NCBI GenBank assembly: GCA_903959905.1
Contig: CAJBYO010000040.1
Location: forward strand, 1 to 33,040
Reading direction: 5' to 3'
Origin: an uncultured Bacteroidales bacterium
Lineage (GTDB): Bacteria > Bacteroidota > Bacteroidia > Bacteroidales > FEN-979
Length of the DNA stretch: 33,040 nt
Shown: piece after piece, positions 26,910 through 33,040 of the stretch
Layout: every line of letters begins with the position of its first letter
Position numbering within the stretch: the first letter of the stretch is position 1
The notes under the pieces: generated by a model
The model's database searches: none
What the model was told of the DNA's origin: nothing
The model's input: only the letters and a program-made list of their open reading frames with translations
Translations under genes and position numbers: made by a program

Positions 26910-26983
26910 CTGCTCCCAGGCTGTTCTCAGGCTGTTCCCATACTGCGTCCGCATTGCTCCGATACTGCTCCCATTGTTCCCCT
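26910..26983. repeat. Imperfect 11-bp tandem repeat
   Basis: Seven successive units at a period of about 11 bp: CTGCTCCCAGG, CTGTTCTCAGG, CTGTTCCCATA, CTGCGTCCGCA, TTGCTCCGATA, CTGCTCCCAT and TTGTTCCCC (the last two units overlap by one base and are shortened). The array lies in the 192-bp space between the converging PocR kinase and transporter genes. No obvious hairpin forms. Confidence 0.8.
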
Positions 26984-27062
26984 TTCATCAGGGCCTCGGA
27001 ATGAAAAGGAACAGGATTGACACAACCGTCAGAACAAGCAGGAACGTGCCGAGGTCCTTGTA

Positions 27063-28457
27063 TCAGATAATCTTGTGCTTATATCCTTTGATCCCGTAGA
27101 ACATGATATACAAATAGCATATCAGGGTCAGCAGGAATGCATTGTGAATGCCAAATGCATCGGCAAGAACACCCATGATAAGGGGAACGATGGCCCCTCC
27201 CACAATGGCGAAGCAAAGGATTCCTGAACCCTGGCTTGTGTGTTTGCCCAACCCGTCGATGGCCAGGGTGAAAATAGTGGGAAACATGATGGAATTGAAG
27301 AGCCCCACTGCCAGGATGGGCCACATGGCGAATTTTCCGGAGGAAAGGACTGTAAGCAGCACGAGCAGAACCACCACTCCTGCCATCACGGAAAGTGTTC
27401 TGTGGGGTTTGTTTTTCCCGACCAGGAAAGCGCCGAAATTCAGCAGGACAAAAACAAGGAAAAGGCCAGCCAGTGAAATATCTTTCGTAAGATACCAGGC
27501 GAGGAAAAATGCAAAGACAAATATGGCCGAATAGATCATGTAACGGTCGCTCTGCTTCTTCATCCCCGACAGGGCCACTGCTCCGAAGAACCTGCCAACC
27601 ATGGCTCCTCCCCAGTAAAGTGCAACATATTTCGCACCCTCTGAATGTGCCAGTCCGGCAATGTCAGTCTGTGCAAAAAAATTGATCAGGAAACTGCCGA
27701 TGGAAACTTCGCCGCCAACATAAAGAAAGATGGCGAGGGCGCCGAGAACGAGGTGGGGATATGACCATGCATTGCCGGCTGCCTTGTTGTAAGTTGAAGT
27801 CTGGATAAACGGAAGTTTGGCAAACATAAAAACCGCGGCAAGCACGAACAAGGTGATCGCAATGCCGATATAAGGCCCCTGAACGGTCGTTGCATTTTCT
27901 GCGGCATTGGTGCTGTCGGTGAGTATCAGCAAGCCTCCGAAGACAGGTGCAATGGTTGTTCCCAGCGAATTTAACGCCTGGGTCATATTCAAACGACTGG
28001 ATGCCGTTTCAGGTGAGCCAAGGATAGCCACATACGGGTTGGCTGCCACCTGCAAAACAGTGATTCCCGAGGCCAGGATGAAAAATCCGGCCAGGAAAAC
28101 CCCGTAGCTGATCATGGTGGAAGCAGGAAAAAACAGAAGTGCACCTAACCCGGTGATAACCAGGCCTGTCACAATCCCTTTCCGGTAGCCGATTTTCCCG
28201 ACAACCCACCCTGCAGGTATAGACATGATGGCATAAGCACCGAAAAAGGTGAACTGGATCAGCATGATCTGTGTGTAGTTCAAACTGAACAGCGCTTTCA
28301 GGTGCGGGATAAGAATATCATTGAGACAGGTAATGAACCCCCACATAAAAAACAGGGAGGTGAGCAAAATTAATGCTGGCTTATAATTTACTGAACCTGA
28401 CGCCATTGCATCATGTTTTTCAGAAGCTTTTTCGGATGGTTGGTAGGATACTGCCAT
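27063..28457 (-). CDS. FucP/GluP-type sugar:proton symporter (MFS)
   Basis: Inner-membrane monosaccharide importer of 464 residues with about 12 hydrophobic segments. Family signatures of the fucose/glucose/galactose permease group are visible: [19 protein letters not shown] in TM1, [24 protein letters not shown] in TM2-3, [13 protein letters not shown] and [22 protein letters not shown]. The N-terminal ~30 residues are hydrophilic. It could take up glucose released by the beta-glucan enzymes, although it is about 10 kb from that locus and in no shared operon. Exact substrate (glucose, galactose, fucose) cannot be decided. A TATCTTTA motif (28483-28476) upstream on this strand is a weak -7 candidate. 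Confidence 0.93.
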   Translation of the reverse strand: MAVSYQPSEKASEKHDAMASGSVNYKPALILLTSLFFMWGFITCLNDILIPHLKALFSLNYTQIMLIQFTFFGAYAIMSIPAGWVVGKIGYRKGIVTGLVITGLGALLFFPASTMISYGVFLAGFFILASGITVLQVAANPYVAILGSPETASSRLNMTQALNSLGTTIAPVFGGLLILTDSTNAAENATTVQGPYIGIAITLFVLAAVFMFAKLPFIQTSTYNKAAGNAWSYPHLVLGALAIFLYVGGEVSIGSFLINFFAQTDIAGLAHSEGAKYVALYWGGAMVGRFFGAVALSGMKKQSDRYMIYSAIFVFAFFLAWYLTKDISLAGLFLVFVLLNFGAFLVGKNKPHRTLSVMAGVVVLLVLLTVLSSGKFAMWPILAVGLFNSIMFPTIFTLAIDGLGKHTSQGSGILCFAIVGGAIVPLIMGVLADAFGIHNAFLLTLICYLYIMFYGIKGYKHKII

Positions 28458-28534
28458 AACATGGTTTTAGGGATGTAAAGATATAAATTAAATACCCGGA
28501 AACAGGAATGGGGCGTTTTAATTTCAACTAGTCA

Positions 28535-28665
28535 ATTTACGAATGGACGAATGACGAATGACGAATGAATTGAAAAAATTTCCGATTGACGATTGGCAGC
28601 GCTATCAATCGTCAATCGGAAATCAAACAATTCAATCTGAAATCTAAAATCGTCCAATCGTAAAT
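28535..28665. repeat. Nested palindromic element of about 131 bp
   Basis: Three concentric inverted pairs share one centre near 28600. The inner arms TTTCCGATTGACGATTG (28579-28595) and 28606-28622 pair perfectly, extended by one A:T (28578 with 28623), around a 10-nt loop with AGCGCT. The middle pair is GAATTG (28567-28572) with CAATTC (28628-28633). The outer pair is ATTTACGAATGGACG (28535-28549) with CGTCCAATCGTAAAT (28651-28665), 14 of 15 complementary. The left side also carries GACGAAT in tandem. A MITE- or REP-like mobile palindrome is possible. Confidence 0.8.
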
Positions 28666-28755
28666 CCTCAGTATTAAATTCTGCCATTATGAAGGAACCA
28701 CTTAATTGCACCGGTAAAAAAGCAACAATTTAAGCTTATGAGCGAAATCAATTGT

Positions 28756-28763
28756 TATTTTTG
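28756..28763 (+). promoter_or_regulatory. Possible -7 element for the hybrid kinase gene
   Basis: TATTTTTG fits TAnnTTTG and lies 61 bp before the GTG start. No clear -33 TTTG at 19-21 nt. Confidence 0.35.
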
Positions 28764-28824
28764 CATAAAAATTAGAAATACAGCTGATTAAACTGCATCC
28801 GACAGATAGAATTCGGTTTCGCGC

Positions 28825-30846
28825 GTGAAAGAAGAACTTGAATATTTAAAAAAAGAACTGGCAAGGGAGCGGGCTGCCCGTATGGAGGCAGAACGGCAGG
28901 TTCACGACCTTACCATGATGTCTGACAGGCAGAAGACCTTCCTCCTTTCTTTACAGACAGGTGTGATGGTAGAGGATGAGAACCGACACATCCTGCTTGT
29001 CAACCAGCATTTTTGCAACCTTTTCGGGATTCCTGCAAGCCCCTTTGACATGGTTGGCTGGGATTGTTCCGATACGGCTGAACAAAGCAAGCACCTCTTT
29101 GCTGAACCGGAAATTTTCACCGGCAGGATAACAACCCTGCTGGCCGAAAGAAGGCTGGTCCTGCAGGAGGAAATATGGCTGGCGGATGGACGCTGCTTCT
29201 CACGGGATTATGTCCCTGTTTTCATTGAAGGAAGGTACAAGGGACATCTCTGGAATTATTCGGACATCACACGGCAGAAAACTTCGGAGATCAAGCTTAA
29301 GCGGCGGGAGGAGAAATACCGCCGGATCATTGAAAACATGAACATCGGACTGCTTGAGGTTGATCTGCAGGGGCACATCCATTATGCCAATCAGAGTTTC
29401 TGCACCATGTCGGGATACCTTGTTGATGAATTGATCGGGAAAGTAGCCGAGGATCTTTTCATGGAACACAGTAACGATGATAAAAAGATCATTCTGGAAA
29501 GGCACGAAATGCGGAAAAAGGGCCTTTACGATGCCTATGAAGTAAGAATAAGGCACCACTCAGGCGAACCAAAATGGTGGCTGATCAGTGGTGCCCCGAT
29601 ATACGATGACATCGGAAACCCAATCGGCTCTATTGGCATTCATCTTGATATCACGATGCAGAAGGACCTGGAAATAAACCTTACACAAGCGAGGAAAATT
29701 GCAGAGGAAACCGCCAGGGCGAAGGAGGTCTTTCTTGCCAACATGAGCCATGAGATCAGAACACCGCTGAATGCCATCCTGGGCCTCGGGAACCAACTCA
29801 GTAAAACCAGCCTTGATCCGATCCAGGAATCATTTCTCAATGCCATCAATACTTCATCAGACAATCTCCTCGTCATCATCAATGATATCCTGGATTATTC
29901 TAAAATAGAAGCAGGAAAGATGCGGATTGAACACATCGGTTTTGAAATGACATCACTGCTCCGGCAGATTGAACTCACATTATCACAGAATGCCCGGTCA
30001 AAAGGCCTGGAATTTATACTTGAAACCGATGAGTCCCTGGCACCGGTCCTGATAGGTGATCCCTACCGGATCAACCAGGCCATCCTCAATCTGCTAAGCA
30101 ATTCAATCAAATTCACTGAAAAGGGAACAATTCTGCTTGGGTGCAGGGTAAAAGACACCTCAGAAACAGAGCAGCAACTAACCATAACCGTTGAAGACAC
30201 AGGAATCGGAATTGATCCAAAATTCCTGGGCAGTATCTTCCAGAAGTTTTCACAGGAAAATGTAAATGCGGCCAGGAAATACGGCGGCACAGGACTGGGA
30301 ATGGCGATCACCTATCAGCTGGTCAGCCTGATGAAGGGAACCATTGAGATTGAAAGTCAGAAAGGAGAAGGAACAAAAGCTGAAATCACCCTCCGTTTTC
30401 CGATAGGCAACAAACGTGATCTGCCGGTGAAAGAAGAACGTCACGTCAACATAGATGTTCTGCGCGGCAAGAGGATCCTTATTGTGGAAGACAATCAACT
30501 CAACCGGGTGGTTGCCGGTACAATCCTGGGTACCTACAAAGTGGAAGTAACAGAAGCTGTTAACGGCCAGGAGGCTATCGATCTCATGAAAACACACGAT
30601 TTCGACCTCGTGCTGATGGACATGCAGATGCCTGTGATAGACGGCCTTACGGCAACAAAAATCATACGCTCGGAAATCAGCCGGGACGTTCCGATCATCG
30701 CACTCACTGCCAACGCCCTGCAGGGTGAGCAGGACAAGTGCATGGAGGCCGGCATGGATGATTTCATCACCAAACCTTTCATTGAATCAAGGCTGCTGGA
30801 GGTTATACTGAAGCACCTTGATCACAGCGAACGACCTGCGATGTAA
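28825..30846 (+). CDS. PAS-PAS hybrid sensor histidine kinase with receiver domain
   Basis: Cytoplasmic hybrid kinase of 673 residues. A short N-terminal coiled coil (1-33, rich in Glu/Arg) leads to PAS 1 (about 37-150) and PAS 2 (about 160-280, with FCTMSGY and WWLISGAP). HisKA has phosphoacceptor H309 in MSHEIRTPLN; HATPase_c has NLLSNSIKF, DTGIGI and GTGLGM. The C-terminal receiver (about 549-665) has EDN acidic residues and phospho-acceptor D599 in LVLMDMQMP, with K at TKPF. There is no HPt domain and no DNA-binding tail, so phosphate must leave to a protein elsewhere. The start is GTG; an in-frame stop at 28807 prevents any longer form, and no Shine-Dalgarno is evident. Confidence 0.93.
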   Translation: MKEELEYLKKELARERAARMEAERQVHDLTMMSDRQKTFLLSLQTGVMVEDENRHILLVNQHFCNLFGIPASPFDMVGWDCSDTAEQSKHLFAEPEIFTGRITTLLAERRLVLQEEIWLADGRCFSRDYVPVFIEGRYKGHLWNYSDITRQKTSEIKLKRREEKYRRIIENMNIGLLEVDLQGHIHYANQSFCTMSGYLVDELIGKVAEDLFMEHSNDDKKIILERHEMRKKGLYDAYEVRIRHHSGEPKWWLISGAPIYDDIGNPIGSIGIHLDITMQKDLEINLTQARKIAEETARAKEVFLANMSHEIRTPLNAILGLGNQLSKTSLDPIQESFLNAINTSSDNLLVIINDILDYSKIEAGKMRIEHIGFEMTSLLRQIELTLSQNARSKGLEFILETDESLAPVLIGDPYRINQAILNLLSNSIKFTEKGTILLGCRVKDTSETEQQLTITVEDTGIGIDPKFLGSIFQKFSQENVNAARKYGGTGLGMAITYQLVSLMKGTIEIESQKGEGTKAEITLRFPIGNKRDLPVKEERHVNIDVLRGKRILIVEDNQLNRVVAGTILGTYKVEVTEAVNGQEAIDLMKTHDFDLVLMDMQMPVIDGLTATKIIRSEISRDVPIIALTANALQGEQDKCMEAGMDDFITKPFIESRLLEVILKHLDHSERPAM

Positions 30847-30910
30847 CTTCGATAAGATTACATCCTGAAACGGTTTTAAAACAGAATTATTTATACCAGG
30901 GGGGGTGTTT

Positions 30911-32056
30911 CTAGTCCCGGATGCACCGCACCGGAAATCCCATAGCCTTGTTGTCATTGCTCTGGAAACTGCCGGCACTGCTGAAGAACTGGTCCCAGCC
31001 GCGCGGGGTGCTGTGCTGGGTGCTGCTCCAGTAATAGCCGTTGGCGCCCCGGTTGGTGATGGCGCCTGTGGTGCGGCTGAGATAGCCGGCGGCGTGCATT
31101 TGCAGCGCGGAGCTGAACGGCCCGGTCCAGTTGGTCCAGTTTCCGGTGGCATCCACATTGGTCCATTCCGTTTTGGTGGGAATGCGCCATGTACTACCCA
31201 ATAACAGGGCGCAGGGATCGCTGGCAGGCAGCCAGTCTGAATCCTCGTCAATGGCGGTGATGGTCCAGGCGGGGGTCAGCGTGGTGCCGTCGTGTTTGTA
31301 TCCCTGCTTCCGGTTAAACTGCCAGTACCAGCCTGCCGGGGGTTCGGTGGCATCATTCACCGTGTTGGCTTGCTGTGTAGCGCCAAGGTTGCGGGTGATC
31401 CAGCATTTGGAGGTCTCACCGGGGATGCCGGTCACGGTGCCATAGGTGACTGTTTTGTTTACCGGGGCAACGGTTCCGGCGGTGTGTGCTTTGGTCATCG
31501 AGCCGCCACAGGCGAAAGCCTGGCCAGTAAGAACAAGCGGCTGAGAGTTCCCGCAGGTATTGTAGGCCCAAACATACCGCGTGTAGCTGTTGCCGGTGGT
31601 GAGCCCCGTTTCGGTTTTGGTGGTGGCGGTGCCCATGTCGGTGGCTGCGGCAAAATTGTTGGAGGTATGCCATTTATACCCGGATGCGATGGGCATGGCG
31701 TTCCAGCTCCAGATGATCTGTGTGTTCGATTGCTGATGGATCCCTTCAGAAGGAGCAAGCTGCAGATCGCAGGTCACAGAAATATTTTACCACTTCCCTC
31801 CAAGATACATGGACATCACCTCGGTGCCATCGGCATTGCAGTTCGTGCAAATAACCATGAGGCCAATCGCAGGGCTAACAATGGCATTGCGCTGGGCAAA
31901 GGTCATGCGGGGTGGCAACAGGCCTTTTACGGTTGATTTCACATCAAGCATTGCCGAATTGTCTGGGGCGGTGTTGTCGGTGGTGATGGCGACCTGGGCA
32001 TATGCAAGTGAAAAGGACGTAAGGCAGGCAACTAATAAAACAAGTTTTCTCTTCAT
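30911..32056 (-). pseudogene. FISUMP-domain secreted protein interrupted by one in-frame TAA (copy 2)
   Basis: The gene reads as one continuous frame from a signal peptide (MKRKLVLLVACLTSFSLAYAQ) to the C-terminal RCIRD, except for TAA at 31789-31787. Before it is a tail-fibre-like N-terminal segment (NSAMLDVKSTVKGLLPPRM, GLMVICTNCNADG, GGKW); after it an Fn3-like domain (QIIWSWNAMPIASGYKW) and a Fib_succ_major (FISUMP) domain with KCWITRNLGATQQ, WRIPTKTEW and YYWSSTQHS. The neighbouring paralog has TGG TTA AAC where this has TGG TAA AAT, so one T-to-A change explains the break. The rest of the frame is intact, so the change is recent, or the base call is wrong, or read-through or internal GTG initiation (31777) occurs. 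A second ATG six codons upstream (32074) could be the start. Function is unknown; surface lectin-like binding is a family guess. Confidence 0.8.
31787..31789 (-). other. In-frame TAA replacing Leu TTA
   Basis: Minus-strand TGG-TAA-AAT here aligns with TGG-TTA-AAC at 32971-32973 of the upstream paralog; the single changed base is at 31788. Confidence 0.9.
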
Positions 32057-32088
32057 GGTGAACGGATTTGTCATAATTACAGGTTAAG

Positions 32089-33040
32089 TTAAAAGTCTCT
32101 GAGGCAACGGATACTATATGCGTAGGCCTTGCTGAGGACGGTCACGTTGCTGTTGAAAGTAGAGAATTCAATGTATAAGCAGCTAGTCGTGCTTTGCTGC
32201 GTGCTGCTCAGGTAGAGACCTACTTCGCCCGGGCTGGTCAACGAACCATTGCTGCTGTTGAGGCGGCCGGCGGCATGCATTTGCAATCCTAAGCTAAATG
32301 GTCCGTTCCAGTTGGTCCAGTTTCCGGCAGCATCCACATTGGTCCATTCAGTTTCAGTAGGTATCCGCCAAGCGCTGCCCAACAATTGAGAACACGGGTC
32401 ATTGGCGGATTCCCAATTAGTATCTTCTGAGATGTGTGTGATCCAGATTGTATTGGGTGTTCGCGTTGTGCCATCGTGCTTGTATCCCTGCAACCTGTTA
32501 AACTGCCAGTACCAGCCGGCTGATGCCTCTGTACCGTCGTCAACTGCAGTTGCCTGCTGGCTTGCCCCAAGGTTACGTGTGATCCAGCATTTCGCTTCCT
32601 CCCCGGGAATGTTGGCCACCGTGCCATAGGTCACCGTTTTATTTACCGGAGCAGTCGCGCCGACAAAATGCGTTCTGGTAAACGAGGAACCACATGTCAG
32701 GGCCTGTCCTTGAAGAACGACAGGTTCACTGTTCCCACAAGCATTGTAAGCCCAAACATACCGGTTATAATTGGTTCCCGGTGTAAGGTTGATTTCTGTT
32801 TTGGTAGTGGCGGTTCCCATGTTGGTGGCAGCGGCGAAGTTGTTGGAAGTGTGCCATTTGTAGCCGTCGGCAATGGGCACTGCACTCCAGTTCCAGATGA
32901 TCTGTGTGTTCGTCTGAACATGGCTACCCTCCACTGGAACAGCAGGAAGTTCACAATTCCCGGCCAGGTTTAACCATTGCCCTCCGAAATAGAGGGAGAT
33001 GCATCCGGTTCCATCCACTCTGCAATTCGTGCAAAAGACA
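32089..33040 (-). CDS. FISUMP-domain secreted protein, partial (copy 1)
   Basis: The frame is open to the window edge, so the N-terminus is missing. The visible part begins FCTNC...DGTGCISLYFGGQW, which lines up with the segment before the stop in copy 2, so no start lies inside the window and the GTG at 33018 is only an internal codon. An Fn3-like domain (QIIWNWSAVPIADGYKW) and a FISUMP domain (KCWITRNLGASQQ, WRIPTETEW, YLSSTQQS, RCLRDF end) follow. It is 32 bp upstream of copy 2 and in the same direction, so the two form a tandem duplication and probably one transcript. The C-terminal ~50 residues diverge strongly from copy 2, while the central region is very similar. Confidence 0.88.
   Translation of the reverse strand, partial: VFCTNCRVDGTGCISLYFGGQWLNLAGNCELPAVPVEGSHVQTNTQIIWNWSAVPIADGYKWHTSNNFAAATNMGTATTKTEINLTPGTNYNRYVWAYNACGNSEPVVLQGQALTCGSSFTRTHFVGATAPVNKTVTYGTVANIPGEEAKCWITRNLGASQQATAVDDGTEASAGWYWQFNRLQGYKHDGTTRTPNTIWITHISEDTNWESANDPCSQLLGSAWRIPTETEWTNVDAAGNWTNWNGPFSLGLQMHAAGRLNSSNGSLTSPGEVGLYLSSTQQSTTSCLYIEFSTFNSNVTVLSKAYAYSIRCLRDF

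Larger units (their letters stand above)
28458..28824. other. Divergent intergenic region with large palindrome and promoter elements
   Basis: This 367-bp gap has no gene. It separates the transporter (minus) from the hybrid kinase (plus) and contains a nested palindromic element (28535-28665) plus a plus-strand -7-like sequence (28756-28763). Confidence 0.7.

Noticed and set aside
26910..26983. CRISPR array
   Set aside because: The units are 11 bp with no spacers, and no cas gene is present.
24699..30846. The two kinases as one two-component pair
   Set aside because: They are separated by the opposite-strand transporter gene, and the hybrid kinase has its own HisKA and receiver, so partnership is not indicated.
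30873..30882. GTTTTAAAAC palindrome as a terminator of the hybrid kinase gene
   Set aside because: The palindrome has no loop bases and no following T run, so it cannot make a convincing terminator hairpin.
31787..31789. TAA read as a sense codon through an altered genetic code
   Set aside because: All other genes end normally at TAA, TAG or TGA and show no internal TAA, so a code change is not supported.
30911..32056. Frameshift as the cause of the split FISUMP gene
   Set aside because: The two open segments are in the same frame (their ends differ by a multiple of 3) and align with the paralog without a gap.
30911..33040. Diversity-generating retroelement target pair, because FISUMP/C-lectin-like C-termini differ between tandem copies
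   Set aside because: Codon-level comparison shows substitutions at all bases and many silent changes rather than adenine-specific ones, and no reverse transcriptase or template repeat is in the window.

Overview
The window looks like a chromosomal segment from a member of the Bacteroidota, probably an environmental, T9SS-bearing lineage of the Bacteroidales/Marinilabiliales or Lentimicrobium type; the exact family cannot be fixed from the sequence alone. The evidence is two SusC/SusD pairs, four proteins with C-terminal type IX secretion (T9SS) sorting domains, a Nudix-type transcription factor with a winged-helix tail, and a promoter that fits the Bacteroidota consensus (TTTG, 19 nt, TAnnTTTG).

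Region 1 (about 257-16851, all minus strand) is a compound polysaccharide-utilisation locus. In transcription order it holds a lipoprotein with two PKD/beta-domain modules (probable surface glycan-binding protein), a strong intrinsic terminator, a GH16 endo-beta-glucanase, SusC, SusD, a GH30 lipoprotein, a second SusC, a second SusD and a secreted multidomain GH5 enzyme. GH16 (beta-1,3), GH30 (beta-1,6) and a GH5 resembling exo-beta-1,3-glucanases together suggest a mixed beta-1,3/1,6-glucan such as laminarin or fungal wall glucan; this substrate is inferred. Three members of a hairpin-forming intergenic repeat family sit just after stop codons in this locus.

Region 2 (16852-18148 and on to 19138, plus strand) starts with a 559-bp AT-rich divergent control region. 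It is followed by a Nudix-fold regulator whose catalytic box has decayed and, 15 bp later, an aldo/keto reductase. The regulator faces the glucan locus and is the only local candidate for controlling it: no SusR, hybrid two-component (HTCS) or sigma/anti-sigma gene lies within the locus.

Region 3 (19194-24510) has a secreted M1-family metallopeptidase (plus), a large T9SS-secreted PKD/Ig-like repeat protein (minus) and an unrecognised 261-residue protein (minus).

Region 4 (24699-30846) has a PocR-PAS-PAS histidine kinase (plus), a FucP/GluP-type sugar transporter (minus) and a PAS-PAS-kinase-receiver hybrid (plus). The spacers on either side of the transporter hold an 11-bp imperfect tandem repeat and a nested palindrome of about 131 bp.

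Region 5 (30911 to the right edge, minus) has tandem FISUMP-type (Fib_succ_major) secreted proteins. The downstream copy is interrupted by one in-frame TAA exactly where its neighbour has TTA (Leu). The upstream copy runs off the window. I saw no tRNA, rRNA, CRISPR array, transposase, reverse transcriptase or phage gene.
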